Positions 21,031 through 31,958 of a stretch of DNA of 64,000 nt are shown in pieces. The notes beneath the pieces are model-generated. The model did no database searches and had not been told where the DNA came from. It was given only the letters and a program-made list of their open reading frames with translations. Positions within the stretch are counted from its first letter, which is position 1. Every line of letters starts with the position of its first letter. Source of the stretch: Adenophora triphylla var. japonica (Eukaryota; Streptophyta; Magnoliopsida; Asterales; Campanulaceae); the NCBI GenBank assembly GCA_022495995.1, contig JAFEMH010002502.1, positions 242,501 through 306,500 on the forward strand, given 5' to 3'. Made by a program: the position numbers and the translations under genes.

Positions 21031-21505
21031 CTTTCAGGTCTTTAATGCAGATATGACATGAATACCAAAAAACGACTTATCCGCATCAAACATAAACATA
21101 GGAAAATCAGGCATAGAAAAGGAGACTCGCTTCTTATGACAGTCTACCAATGCATGACAACTACTCAACCAATCCATGCCAAGTATAACATCAAAATCAC
21201 GAATTGGTAACTCTACCAAATCAACTGGCAATACGTGCCCACATATAACCACATCACAACCATGGTAAACCAAAGAATATTCAAGGAACTCTCCCATAGG
21301 AGTAGAAACCTCCAACACATAAGGCAAAATCTTAGGCAATTTATGCAAAGTAAAAGCAAAATGCGATGCCACAAATGAATGAGACGAACGGGATCAATAA
21401 GAATACGAGCCTTAACTCCTAAGACAGGTAATATACCTCTAATGACTGCCGTAGGATCTACCTCTCCACGACCCAAGGCAAAAACTCGACCTTGAACTTT
21501 CTCCT
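21031..21505 (-). pseudogene. Chromovirus protease, cut at its N-terminal side
   Basis: KARILIDP (from 21476) stands for the usual ALIDSG active-site region; here SG reads PV after a frameshift. It is followed by HFAFTLHKLP, LPVDLVELPIRDFDVILGMDWLS (ILGMDWL is the conserved C-terminal protease block). The gag-proximal text QGRVFAL is the last recognisable part before the copia LTR. Confidence 0.8.
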
Positions 21506-21869
21506 TCTATTGGGTATGCATACTTTAACCCTCCTAGATTAGCTTAAGATTTAATTGATACCATAACCTCCTCTCTATTTTAAGGACTTTAGGACCCTAT
21601 GTAATGAAGTTTAGACTTCAATTTTTTAGCTAAGTCCATTTTATAGAATATGTTAAATTAGGCTTGAAGACTGGCACAAGACTCATTGGACATGAGGTTG
21701 CAGTTCTTAGGTTTCAGATCGCACCATCAAAACCGCCTAGCAAAACCACTCCATGCAATTGCTCTATGGAAATCCTTTGTCTGAAACTGCTCTTGAACTC
21801 CAGTGCAAAATCAAAGTAGTGAACCGCTCCATGAAAACCGCACTGCAGTTCCAACATCTTGACCGCACT

Positions 21870-22116
21870 TAGGGCTGTTACACGAAATGAGCCGGATCGA
21901 GCTCTGCTCGGGCTCGGCTCGAAAAAAGCTCGAGTTCGAGTGGGCTCGAGTTGAACTCGAGCTCGAGCTCGAATCAATTTTTAAGCTCATCATTTTTTTG
22001 AGCTCGGCTCGTGTTCGGCTCGTATGTTCGACGAGCTCTGTTCGAGATCGACTCATTTGAGCTCGACTCGGGCTCGACTCGTTAAAAGCTCGAATGAATT
22101 TTAGTATATATATATA

Positions 22117-22149
<33 letters not shown>

Positions 22150-22485
22150 GTATATATATATATATATAAGCTCGTTTAGGCTCGAGTTCGATTACAACTC
22201 GAATTAGGGCTCGATAAAGCTCGTTTGATTTCAAATTTTTTTCAAAAAATAAGTCAAAGCTCGAGATCGGCTCCTTAATACTCGAGTTCGAGCAGCTCGC
22301 AAGCCAGCTCGTGAAAAGCTCGCGAGCCAGCTCGCGAAAAGCTCGAAACTTGATTCGAGCCGAGCTCGAACAGACATTCTGGGCTCGAGCTCCAGCTCAA
22401 GAAAAGCTCGAGCTCGTTTAAAAGTTAACAAGCTCGAGCTCGAAACATCAAAAGCTCGACTCGGCTCGGCTCGTTTACAGCCCTA
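21870..22485. mobile_element. hAT-type MITE with GCTCGAGCTCG repeats
   Basis: Terminal inverted repeats TAGGGCTGT...ACAGCCCTA. The flanks ACCGCACT (21862-21869) and ACTGCACT (22486-22493) are an 8 bp target duplication with one mismatch. Inside are dozens of GCTCGAG/CTCGGCTCG motifs in both orientations and a TA microsatellite (22106-22168). No coding capacity; the Arg/Ser-rich ORFs here are repeat artefacts. Confidence 0.85.
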
Positions 22486-22841
22486 ACTGCACTGATGGAA
22501 ACTTCTCACTGGTGAAACTGCTCATGACAAACCGCTTGTACACCATACCGCTTCAATGATTGAAGACTTAAAGTGAACCACATTTGACCGTTGGAATCCA
22601 TGTCACCAATATCAAAAGTCAACCACCAAATCTTGTCACGTGACTACTTATCAGACAAGATCTGGAAGGATCTTGAAAAGGTGACAGATGTCCTAACTAC
22701 CTTGTTTGCAGCTGGAGCCTGATCAGCTTTACCTGCAACTGCTGTACCAAATGACAAAAGTGGATATAGTGGACCAATGGGAAAGCACCAGTACAGTACT
22801 TGCTACAGCTATTACCAACGGCTATATCCTTGGTGCTTGGG

Positions 22842-22847
22842 TATAAG
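22842..22847 (+). promoter_or_regulatory. TATA box of the copia LTR
   Basis: GGGTATAAGTACCCC context in the middle of the LTR, about 790 bp before its end; plausible core promoter of the copia element. Confidence 0.55.
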
Positions 22848-23637
22848 TACCCCTAATCTTCAACACTTGAAGATTGCTTGAGAAATTGAAATTGCTATGA
22901 GTTTATACGAAGTTGAAGCTCTTCCCAGAAAATATTCAGTCCTTTGAATCTTCATCTCCCTACTTCGAGAAAAATTCTCAGCCCAGAAATCAAGCCTTAT
23001 ACACATCAAGAATCATTGTGCTCTACATCTCTTAGATTCAAAGAGCCTTGATCTTGTTCAACACAGACACACCTTACTTGATTAATCACATAGATTATTC
23101 ATTTGAGATACACCGGTTATAGTCTAGGATTTGATCTTCATAGAATAGATTTTAGATCTGAGTATTGCACTTTGTAATCTCTCATACTCAATATAAAATC
23201 ATTCTTAGAAAATCCAAGACTAACCATCTTGGTAGTGGACGTAGATCGTTTATCGATTGAACCACTCCAAATATTGTGTTCTTATATTTTTGCATTTATT
23301 ATTTACTGTGCTTACTAATTATCTATCTTTATCTCTGTTTGATCTTATATATAGTTATCCATTATTGTGAATTGTGTTTGGAGTTAACTTTGTCAATACC
23401 TCACTTTTAGTTTTATAAACCGCACATAAAACCGCATTACAAAACCGCTCCTCTAAAACCGCTTTGTAACACTAAATATTCCCCTGTGCATTTTGCAATA
23501 ATACTTGCAGTTTCTAACACACTGCAAGCGGTTTTGTAAGCAAGAGGTTGAGTTTTCAAAAGAGGGTGAAAATTTTAAAACTATTCACCCCCCTCTAGCT
23601 ATTTTTCACCCTTGTTGCCACCTTTGGGACAAACAAG

Positions 23638-23649
23638 TGGTATCAGAGC
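23638..23649 (+). other. Copia primer binding site (initiator tRNA-Met)
   Basis: TGGTATCAGAGC is the classic plant LTR-retrotransposon primer site complementary to the 3' end of initiator methionine tRNA, 2 bp after the LTR end. Confidence 0.95.
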
Positions 23650-23706
23650 AAACACATTTATAAAACCACTGTTTTTCAAGCTTAACAGCTTGTGTGCCGA
23701 TTCAAA

Positions 23707-23768
23707 ATGGCAAACTAAAAAACAATGACAACTGTTAACTATTCACACATTCCCATTTTGGACGAAGA
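23707..23768 (+). pseudogene. Copia gag, first codons (left of Athila insertion)
   Basis: ATG at 23707 (a stop follows after three codons; another ATG is at 23724), then VNYSHIPILDED, the usual start of copia gag proteins. The Athila-like element interrupts it at 23769, and the gene resumes at 52488. Confidence 0.8.
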
Positions 23769-25316
23769 TGTTCGATCGAAACCTAACAGTTTATTTAAAA
23801 TCCGCAAGCGCACGGGCTATTGTAATATAGCGGGTGCAAGTACGGGTCGATCCCACAGAGACATGATTTACTTTAGAATGAATTTGCTTTTACTATAATT
23901 TTATAAAGATAATTGGGGGGAAGTAAAGATTTGTTTTGGAAAGAGAAAGAAGCATACACATAAAATACTTTAAATAAAACTTTATAAATGAAGCATTCCT
24001 GGGATTGGAAATCATATACATAATTTGTTCATCAAATAGTCATTGTCTTAGGAAATATAGGTTTTCATAAAAATCAAGGTTAAGCTTACACTACCGCTCA
24101 CGGTCAAGACGGTAGCGTTGTATTCTTCACTAATTATGTCCTAACTGTTTGAGATTTTCGTTTATGGTACTCCTGCCCTGTCACAAATGGGCATTTCGGC
24201 TTATCTCTAGCTGACCATAATTAGTAAGAATCCATTAAGAACGAGGATCAACATACTTTCCATTAAAGGAACATCCCTAGGCCGTTGAACTACTTTCGTG
24301 ATCAATGGAACCCAGTTTCTTTATATGGTTTCATCAACGAGATTCTCCACTAGGTCCTTCTCTCGATCGACTGAATCATACAAGTTGGACGTCTCCAAAA
24401 TGTAAGTCATTTAGAGATTGATATAAAGAAATTGTTTAGATGAAGATAGAAGACAAGACTTTCATATTTTAAGATGATGAACGATCTATGCTTTGAGTTT
24501 CCAACCCCAAGAACAAGGGGGATTACTCGCTAGCCATGTAAAAGTAAATAAGCAATAATATAAAGGATAGAGTAAGAGAAACTTATGATGAAATGAGAGA
24601 CAAATGGCTGGAATAAAACTTCAACTTCTATTGCTTCTTTTTCAAAGGTACTTCAAGAACAGATATAGACTTGAATCTTTAAAGATCTTTGGAAATCAAT
24701 GTATATATTACTTGTAACTTTTGCTATACTGATCTCTAACAATTTCTGATGAAAATTCGATTTTCTAAGACTGATTACAATGGGTCTATTTATAATGGGG
24801 AGGAAACTCTTCAAGAAGGTGCCTTTTAAATCTGCAGTCACGACTTGCACGGCCGAGTCAAGGATTTTGCACGGCCGTGCCTCCTTGGCGCCAGTTTTGG
24901 ATTTGAATTTGGGCAACTTGCACGGCCGCTCCACTCTTGCTGCACGACCGCTCTGAAGGCTAACACGGCCAAGCAATTTCCAAGACACGGCCACTCTACG
25001 TTTTGGGGCCAAAAATGGCCTGTCATGGCCATTTGCACGGCCGTTCTCTCTTGGCTGCACGGCCGCTCCGTCTGGATTTTGGCTTGTGTGATTGATTTGT
25101 TTGTTGTTCCTCCATGCCTTTGCAATAAGATGTCTAAGCATCCTTTTGACCATAGTAGACTCCAAAAACCTGTCTAAAATACATAGAGTATACCAAAAAG
25201 CGTAAAATCTAATATATATGAAAAAGAAACTAAAATAGACTAAAATGAGATCTAAATGATAATTAAACTAATGAAATAGATGTAAGAACTTAGGATAAAT
25301 GACTATATAATAGTCA
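23769..25316 (-). repeat. 3' LTR of the Athila-like element
   Basis: Starts TGTTCGATCGAAACC on plus (LTR end on minus). It is highly similar to 51320-52456 but about 394 bp longer, because the other copy lost the segment between two ATCAATG repeats (24301 and 24695). The right border is approximate (TAGTCA at 25316). Confidence 0.88.
24786..25070 (-). promoter_or_regulatory. U3 core promoter with CACGGCC palindrome cluster (3' LTR copy)
   Basis: On minus, TATAAATAG (24794-24786) is preceded upstream by about nine copies of CACGGCC/GCACGGCCGTGC-type motifs between 24845 and 25070. The same arrangement is in the 5' LTR (TATA 51959-51951, motifs 52000-52225). Enhancer or hairpin function is inferred. 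Confidence 0.6.
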
Positions 25317-26690
25317 CTTATAAAACTCTTCCACACTAAGCTCTTGCTTGTCCCCAAGCAAGTTAGGATGAAAACATGGAGAGGGAGAAAATAAAATAAA
25401 ATAAAATATAATAGGAATGATCCCTCAGAAATTTATAGTAGCAAGCGTTAATTTGCCTTTTGAATATTGCCTTTATCTTTCTAGTCATATTTTGTATACC
25501 TTTAAAAATTATGAGAAAGAAGCATTTTTGGGCATATTTTAAGAAAATAATTTTAAGACAATAACCTAATATAGCATATATAGGAATTTGATCAAGTAAA
25601 GCATGCTAGAAGGATAAATCTTAGATCAATAACTTGGTAAAAAGAGAAGCTTTCACTCTATAGAGTGATTTTTGAGAAAATGAATTTATTGCTTTAAAAT
25701 GTACAAATGGAAGTATAAATACCCATTCACAAACTAAAAGCTTTCATAGAATTGGATTGCATTTTTGAATCACAAGGGTGAAAAATGGATGATGATAGTG
25801 GAAAAATCTTATCAAGGCTTCAATAATTTTATCTTATTTTTACTCGTGTTAAATTTTTGCAAAAGACCTTAGTTATTTTTGATCTTTTCAAGTAGGAGAC
25901 ATTGTGGCTGCGAACCCCATGTTCCTAATACTTAGATCAAGAATATTTCAGATATTATTTCCATTTGGCAAGGAAGCATCGTCGCAGCGAACGCCGTGCC
26001 CCGAGTTACTTAGGAAGTAATAGATTTCTTCTTTTTCTTTTAAGATTTGGTGACAAAGTCACTCTTTTAGCAATAAAATAAAATGCCTAACCTTGATTCG
26101 ATTAGTGGAAATGGAAAAATGGGATTTTAATGAAGAGGTGTGATTCAAGGGATGCAAAACAAAGTAAATGCTTCTAATAAGGGAATAACCATTAATAAAA
26201 TTTTAAATGTACAATTTAAAGAAATATTTTCAAAATTTTTCATAAGAACAACCAAGTGTATAAAGATGATCAATAAAGATTCACTCTAATCAAATGCTTT
26301 TTCTTGACAAAACCCTATATTTTGCTATATTAACTTATGAGGCTCTAATTTATTTCCTAAAAATATTCCTATATTTTTCTTCTTATTAATTTCTAAGTTT
26401 ATAGAAAATATGAGAGGAAAATTAAAGGCATTATTATGAGGCAAATAGCAAGCATAAAGAATAATAATATGGATCATCATAGGGAATTTTTTTTTATATG
26501 CTAGATAAGAAAATAAAATGCAACTAAGTTAAAAAAGAAAAAAAAATTTAAACTAGAAAGCATGTAAATTTATACTAGAAAGCAAGTAAAATAAAGATAG
26601 ATATACCCCCCACACTTGAAATGAACATTGTCCTCAATGTTTCAAGGAACAACGTCAATCTCGGGAGGGTAAAGAAAAACTTACTTATGA
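25317..26690 (-). other. 3' untranslated region of the Athila-like element
   Basis: AT-rich, no gene. It contains CCCCCCACACTTGAA near 26607-26621 and two similar GTGGCTGCGAACCCCATGTT / GTCGCAGCGAACGCCGTG segments (25909 and 25980). Athila elements commonly have long 3' UTRs here. Confidence 0.6.
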
Positions 26691-27675
26691 TGAGGGGTGG
26701 TTTCGTCGAGTGTTATAGATGAAATTACTCCAATCGGATCTCCGGTCAGGTAGTGTTTTAATCTTTGACCGTTTACTTTGAACTCTCCTAGCGCTTCATT
26801 TCCAATTTCAATGGCCCCATAAGGGTATACCTTACGAACTTGATATGGAACCGTCCATCTTGATTTTTATTTTCCTGAAAAAAGCTTTAAACGAGAGTTA
26901 AAAAGTAGTACTATGTCCCCTTCGTTGAATTCTCTTTTTATGATATGCGCATCATGCCATTTCTTAGTCTTTCCCTTGTATAACTTGGCACTTTCGTATG
27001 CTTCATATCGCAGTTCTTCGAGCTCTTGTAACTGAAGCTTTCATTTTTCACCGGCCTCTGCTAGATCGTAGTTAAGAGCCTTAATTGCCCAATAAGCCTT
27101 GTGCTCAAGTTCTACCGGTAAATGACACGGCTTCCCATACACCAAGTGGAAAGGAGTTGTTCCGATAGGAGTTTTGAAAGCGGTGCGATAAGCCCATAAA
27201 GCATCGTTCAATTTTATTGACCAATCCTTTCTTGAACTTATTACTATTTTCTCCAAGATCCATTTTATTTCTCAGTTCGATATTTCTACTTGCCCGCTTA
27301 TTTGAGGATGATACCCGGTGCCCATTTTATGATGGACTCCGTACTTTTTTAATAAAGCCTCAAACTGGCGGTGAGAAAAATGCGAACCACCATCACTTAT
27401 GATAACTTTTGAAACCCCAAATCTTGGAAAAATTATATCTTTGAAAATCTTCGTGTTGACTTTTGAGTCGTTTGTTGGAGATGCTACATCTTCTACCCAT
27501 TTGGAGACATAATCCATCGCTACTAAAATATAGTTATTGTTGAAGGATGTTGGAAATGGTCCCATGAAATCAATGCCCCATACATCAAAGATCTCAACCT
27601 CTAAAATATTATTAAGAGGCATTTCATTTCTTCTTGAAATGTTGCCGATTCTTTGGCAACGATCACAAGAAATAA
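26691..27675 (-). pseudogene. Athila integrase, core and C-terminus
   Basis: Continues from 46794 after the Tat insertion. [14 protein letters not shown] holds the first Asp, [16 protein letters not shown] the second, and [12 protein letters not shown] the Glu (all three present). Then [21 protein letters not shown] and a C-terminal part (27040-26690) with [25 protein letters not shown] and FKVNGQRLKHY. A stop after QVEISN, another after AGEK and a frameshift at the Tat junction inactivate it. Confidence 0.88.
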
Positions 27676-27680
27676 GAAAT

Positions 27681-29165
27681 TGAAATTACCCGGGATCCGG
27701 CTCGCGCGCGGAGCCCCGACATCTCGCATTCGTCGCTTTTCGGGAAGTTTGCCCGGATCCGAGAGGCAGCGCGTTTGCACCCCGACATCTGGCTTATTCT
27801 GCTTTAGCGTTAGTTGGGAGGTGTCTCGCTGTGTTTTGCTTTGTAGAGTCGCCACGCCGTTTTTATTGTTAAGCCCAAAACATTGAAAAAGGGCATCAGT
27901 TTAAAAATGATAATAAACTGTTTTTGTGTGATGAGATTTTGAGTTCGGAGGTCAGATGACTCCTCGGGAAGAGAATATTAGAATCTTAGAGCTCACCCGA
28001 GTCGCCTCGTAAAAACGAGTCTTTCGGATACCCCTAATATTCTTTAACTGTTGTGTGTGTGTGTGTGTGCTTTTAAAAATGCATGCTATATCGGATGTCT
28101 ACATTGTACACTATGTATTGAAATGTATTGAAATAGTGTAGGAAGGAAGCCTTACCAATGTTGGTTCGTGTCTGTCTTCCGCTGGGGAATGGTGTTTGAG
28201 GATGGAACAGTGTTCCGGTACGGACCGAGATTGCTTCGGGAGGGGCCGGTTGTCTGCGGACAGAGTTTCGGCGTGAGTTGAGATTGTAGGCTGCGTTAGG
28301 GCAGAGGTTCGGCGTGCGTTGAGATCGCAGGGATCACTCAGGAAGAGGTTCGGCGTGGTTTGGGATCGCAGGGATCACTCGGGCAGAGGTTCGGTGTGGT
28401 TTGGGATCGCCGGTTTTGACTCGGAAAGAGCCGGGACGCCTTGGAAAGACCAGGCAAGGCCTCGGAGTACCACGAAGGGCCTCAGAGTACCTCGAGAGTG
28501 CCTCGGGGCAGCGCGGGAGCGTCGCGGGAGCACTCGGGGAGGCTTCGGAGCACCACGAGGGGGCTCGGAAGGCCTCGGAAGGATCCGAAAGGGGCCGGGA
28601 TTGCCCCGAAGGGTCTTAGAGGGGAGCCTGAAGGCTAAGGTAAGAAGAGAGAAGAGGGAGGTGTGTAAAATGAGGGAGGGGGAGCCCTCTATTTATAGTA
28701 GGAGAAAAATGCAAAGAGGTCCGTACGGACCTCCTAGGTTATCCAGAATTTTAGTTTTCCTCGATTTGAGGGAATATGTGATAATTGTGAATATTCTGGA
28801 ATGATGGTGTCCCCTGTGCAAAGAGGTCCGTACGGACCATCTTGACATGCAAAGAGGTCCGTACGGACCAACCATGCATGGGGGGTAATGATTTCTCCGG
28901 GATTTGAGGGAATATGGTGGACTTTAAGGGGATTCAGTAATTATTGCAACAAAGAGGTCCGTACGGACCTTATTTGCTTTTCTAATTTCCTGAAAATTCC
29001 CAAAAGGTCCTTTTGTCCCTTTTTATCCCAGAAAGGCTCCTCCCTTGGTTTGGTTGAGGGTTTTTTTGAGGGTTTTGAGTGCCATAGGTCTTCGAGACTG
29101 TGTTTGTGAGTTTGCGGTGTTTCCTATGTGCTCGAAAAAGGGTGATCTAGATTGGGGTACTTACA
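27681..29165 (-). repeat. 3' LTR of Tat 1
   Basis: On minus it reads TGTAAGTACCCCAATC to GGGTAATTTCA. It contains a TATA box at 28697-28689, four palindromes at 28718-28969, three 41 bp units (AGAGGTTCGGCG at 28303, 28344, 28385) and a TG microsatellite at 28048. Glu/Arg/Gly-rich ORFs inside (28319-28804) are not genes. Confidence 0.95.
28689..28969 (-). promoter_or_regulatory. Tat 1 U3 promoter with four GGTCCGTACGGACC palindromes
   Basis: Perfect 14 bp palindromes at 28718-28731, 28825-28838, 28856-28869 and 28956-28969; the middle two are exactly 31 bp apart. On minus the TATA box CTATAAATAGAGGGC lies about 33 bp downstream of the nearest palindrome, with TTTGCATTTTTCTCC between. The 5' LTR has the same set at 46342, 46449, 46480 and 46580. 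A promoter-proximal regulatory role is inferred. Confidence 0.75.
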
Positions 29166-29756
29166 GAAGCCCCTCAACGACATCACTTACGGAGGAAGTG
29201 GGGTCGTTGATAAGATAAGGGTCCTAATATGGATCGCGTGCTGGGAGAGGAAATGATCGTGGAGGTCGGGGTGAGGACATGGCGGTGTCCTGTTGTGTGA
29301 CCGTTTAGGTCAGTTGGCTGGACCCTGTGATAGGATTCCTACGTATCCCTGGCGGGAATCAAGCCTAATCGTAGTTCGGGTGCGGGGTGAGTGTTTGTGG
29401 TGCACGAGGATGGAAAGGGTCCTCTGACTGAAACTTTGTGTAGGGACGTGGTGGTGTCCTGTGGGTGACCGCATAGGTCGATGGTGAGGACGTTGCGGCA
29501 TCCTAGGTGACCGTATAGGTTGATGGCTGGACCCTGTGATAGGATTCCTACGTATCCCTGGCGAGAATCAAGCCTGATCGTAGTTCAGATGGCGTGAATT
29601 TGTGAGTGTATGTGGGCATGATGGTGCCCTGAAGTATCGCGTGACTGCCGAGGTCAGTGGTAAGGACGGGGTGGTGTCCTAAGATGTGGTGACCGCCGAG
29701 GTCAATTGTGAGGACGTGGTGGTGTCCTGGGATGGAAACTTTACGATTTTCCTAAT
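29166..29756 (-). other. Tat 1 3' UTR next to the LTR, with a duplicated segment
   Basis: The purine-rich GTTGAGGGGCTTC (29178-29166 on minus) beside the LTR is the probable polypurine tract. A segment around GGCTGGACCCTGTGATAGGA recurs at about 29318 and 29529 (period about 211 bp), with shorter GTGGTGTCCT and GACCGxxxAGGTC motifs throughout. No gene. Confidence 0.6.
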
Positions 29757-29982
29757 CGGGTGGTTTAAGGCCTTCCGGGCCGGAGATAGTGATTTGGAAG
29801 GTTTATACGGTCTTTCGGACTGAGTGGTTTAAAGCCTTCCGGGCTGGAGGTAGTGAGGTAGGAGGTTTATACGGTCTTCCGGACCGAGTGATTTAAAGCC
29901 TTCCGGGCTGGAGGTAGTGAGGTGGGAGGTTTATACGGTCTTCCGGACCGAGTGATTTAAAGCCTTCCGGGTTGGAGGTAGT
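29757..29982. repeat. Minisatellite, unit about 62 bp, nearly four copies
   Basis: Each unit contains TTTAAAGCCTTCCGGGC and TTTATACGGTCTTCCGGAC. Part of the hypervariable region between pol and 3' LTR. Confidence 0.85.
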
Positions 29983-30375
29983 ATGAGGACTTGAATCATC
30001 TTCTGGTTGTAGTTTGCCATGCGTGAGGACTTGAATCGTCTTCTGGATGCGGTTTGCCATGCGTGAGGACTTGAATCGTCTTCTGGCTGCGGTTTGCCAT
30101 GCGTGAGGACTTGAATCGTCTTCTGGCTGCGGTTTGCCATGCGTGAGGACTTGAGTCATCTTCTGGCTACGGTTTGCCATGCGTGAGGACTTGAATCGTC
30201 TTCTGGCTGCGGTTGTGTCATGTATGAAGACTTGAGTCATCTTCTGAATGTGGTTGTGCCATGTATGAAGACTTGAGTCGTCTTCTGACTGCGGTTTGCC
30301 ATGCGTGAGGACTTGAATCGTCTTCTGGCTATGGGTTTTGCCATGTATGAAGACTTGAGTCGTCTTCTGACTGTG
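29983..30375. repeat. Minisatellite, unit 40 bp, about ten copies
   Basis: GCGTGAGGACTTGAATCGTC starts at 30021, 30061, 30101, 30141 and 30181, with diverged units on either side. As 40 is not a multiple of three, open frames crossing it are not evidence of coding. Confidence 0.9.
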
Positions 30376-30530
30376 GGTTTTGGTTCAGGAGTATGAACCT
30401 AGTGTTTGAGACTTAGTTCAGGAGTATGAACTTAAGTTGAGGCTTGGTTCAGGAGTATGAACCTGGCATTTGAGACTTAGTTCAGGAGTATGAACTTAAG
30501 TTGGAGCTTGGTTCAGGAGTATGAACCTGG
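30376..30530. repeat. Minisatellite around GGTTCAGGAGTATGAAC
   Basis: About five copies of TTCAGGAGTATGAAC, alternating AACCT and AACTT endings, unit about 31 bp with a 62 bp higher-order pattern. Confidence 0.8.
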
Positions 30531-30809
30531 CGAGGGCTTTTGTGAGGCGTGGTCTCCTTGTGCTTGATTTCGAGAGGCGTGATTGCCTTGTGCTTTGTCC
30601 GCTGGGGAGAAGGTTGGACCTATGATGGCCGCCGGTGTTTGTCTGTTGGGGATCATCGTGGCCTTGTAGGGGCCTTTTCTGCTGAGAGGGTGACGTCGGG
30701 CTTACTTTGATGGCCGGTGCTTGCTTTGTCGATGAGCGTTTTGGAGGCGTTTTGTGCCTTGCGATTTGTGCTGGGAGGTGTTGGCTCCTTCTTGCGCTTG
30801 TTTTGCCGT
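30531..30809. other. Spacer between minisatellites, nothing recognised
   Basis: GC-moderate sequence with TTGCCTTGTGCTT and GGCCGGTGCTTG fragments that grade into the 51 bp array. Confidence 0.35.
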
Positions 30810-31868
30810 TGAGTGGGCGAAGTCCGGGCTTACATTGACGGCCGGTGCTGGGGATATGTAGTCTTGTATGACTTCCCTTTTGACTTGCTGGGGAAGGAGT
30901 TCAGGCTTACTTTGATGGCCGGTGCTTGAGTTGCCGTTGGAGTGGGCGAAATCCGGGCTTACACTGATGGCCGGTGGTTGAATTGCCGTTGAGTGGGCGA
31001 AGTTCGGGCTTACATTGACGGCCGGTGGTTGAATTGCCGTTGAGTGGGCGAAGTCCGGGCTTACATTGACGGCCGGTGGTTGAATTGCCGTTGAGTGGGC
31101 GAAGTCCGGGCTTACACTGACGGCCGGTGGTTGAATTGCCATTGAGTAGGCGAAGTCCGGGCTTACATTGACGGCCGGTGGTTGAATTGCCGTTGAGTAG
31201 GCGAAGTCCGGGCTTACATTGACGGCCGGTTCTTGAATTGCCGTTGAGTAGGCGAAGTCCGGGCTTACATTGACGGCCGGTGGTTGAATTGCCGTTGAGT
31301 GGGCGAAGTCCGGGCTTACATTGACGGCCGGTGGTTGAATTGCCGTTGAGTGGGCGAAGTCCGGGCTTACATTGACGGCCGGTGGTTGAATTGCCGTTGA
31401 GTGGGCGAAATCCGGGCTTACGATGACGGCCGGTGGTTGAATTGCCATTGAGTGGGCGAAGTCCGGGCTTATATTGACGGCCGGTTCTTGAATTGCCGTT
31501 GAGTGGGCGAAGTCCGGGCTTACATTGACGGCCGGTGGTTGAATTGCCGTTTAGTGGGCGGAGTCCGGGCTTACATTGACGGCCGGTGGTTGAATTGCCG
31601 TTGAGTGGGCGAAGTCCGGGCTTACATTGACGGCCGGTGGTTGAATTGCCGTTGAGTGGGCGAAGTTTGGGCTTACATTGACGTTCGGTGGTTGAATTGC
31701 CATTGAGTGGGCGAAGTCCGGGCTTACATTGACGGCCGGTGGTTGAATTGCCGTTGAGTGGGCGAAGTCCGGGCTTACATTGACGGCCGGTGGTTGAATT
31801 GCCGTTGAGTGGGCGAAGTCCGGGCTTACACTGACGGTCGGTGGTTGAATTGCTTGGTTAAGGACCAA
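30702..31868 (-). repeat. 51 bp minisatellite, about twenty units, open as a 17-residue repeat on minus
   Basis: Unit GCCGGTGGTTGAATTGCCGT... of 51 bp runs from about 30810 to 31855. On minus it reads AIQPPAVNVSPDFAHST repeated about twenty times, in frame over 1.1 kb except for one TAA near 31556. At least one copy is altered by inserted sequence (around 30840-30940). Whether it is translated is unknown. It lies downstream of pol in sense orientation, where some retrotransposons have extra ORFs; but repetition alone can keep a frame open. Confidence 0.7.
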
Positions 31869-31958
31869 ATTGCACTGAATTTGCTGAAATAGGCCTTAGG
31901 ACAGCCAGGGGCAAAGATTATAAGGGCAGGAAAGTAATTTGGCCCTCCCTTGCAAGAA

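Larger units (their letters stand above)
16008..21510 (-). mobile_element. Ty3/gypsy chromovirus (Tekay-like), 5' truncated
   Basis: The minus-strand order is protease, reverse transcriptase, RNase H, integrase, chromodomain-like end, polypurine tract, 3' LTR. LTR start TGTCACGACCC and the domain set fit the Del/Tekay lineage. Gag and the 5' LTR are absent: coding sequence stops at about 21510, where copia LTR sequence begins. Left target sequence would be CCTTA (16003-16007). Multiple stops and frameshifts. Confidence 0.88.
21511..23635 (+). repeat. 5' LTR of a Ty1/copia element
   Basis: The right border is certain: it ends GGGACAAACA two bases before a tRNA-Met primer site. The left border is set near 21511 where chromovirus coding sequence ends; no clear TG start is visible, so it is approximate. 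The LTR contains a hAT MITE, a TATA box at 22842 and many AACCGC motifs near both ends (21727-21865, 22530-22555, 23418-23470). Confidence 0.75.

Noticed and set aside
21714..22431. Arg/Ser/Glu-rich open frames on minus
   Set aside because: They are translations of GCTCGAG repeats in a MITE.
24653..25177. Open frames on both strands in the Athila LTR (also 51955-52332)
   Set aside because: Overlapping frames on opposite strands in U3 promoter sequence; the same in both LTRs; no domain.
28319..28804. 161-codon open frame in the Tat 1 LTR (and its twin at 45943-46428)
   Set aside because: It lies across LTR promoter/leader sequence with 41 bp repeats; Arg/Gly-rich composition reflects GC content. 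No known domain.
29893..30240. 115-codon minus frame over the 40 bp array
   Set aside because: Unit length is not a multiple of three, so the peptide repeat changes frame; open by lack of stops.
29983..31868. Regular 40 and 51 bp repeats resembling a CRISPR array
   Set aside because: Units are contiguous minisatellites without unique spacers, in plant retrotransposon DNA.
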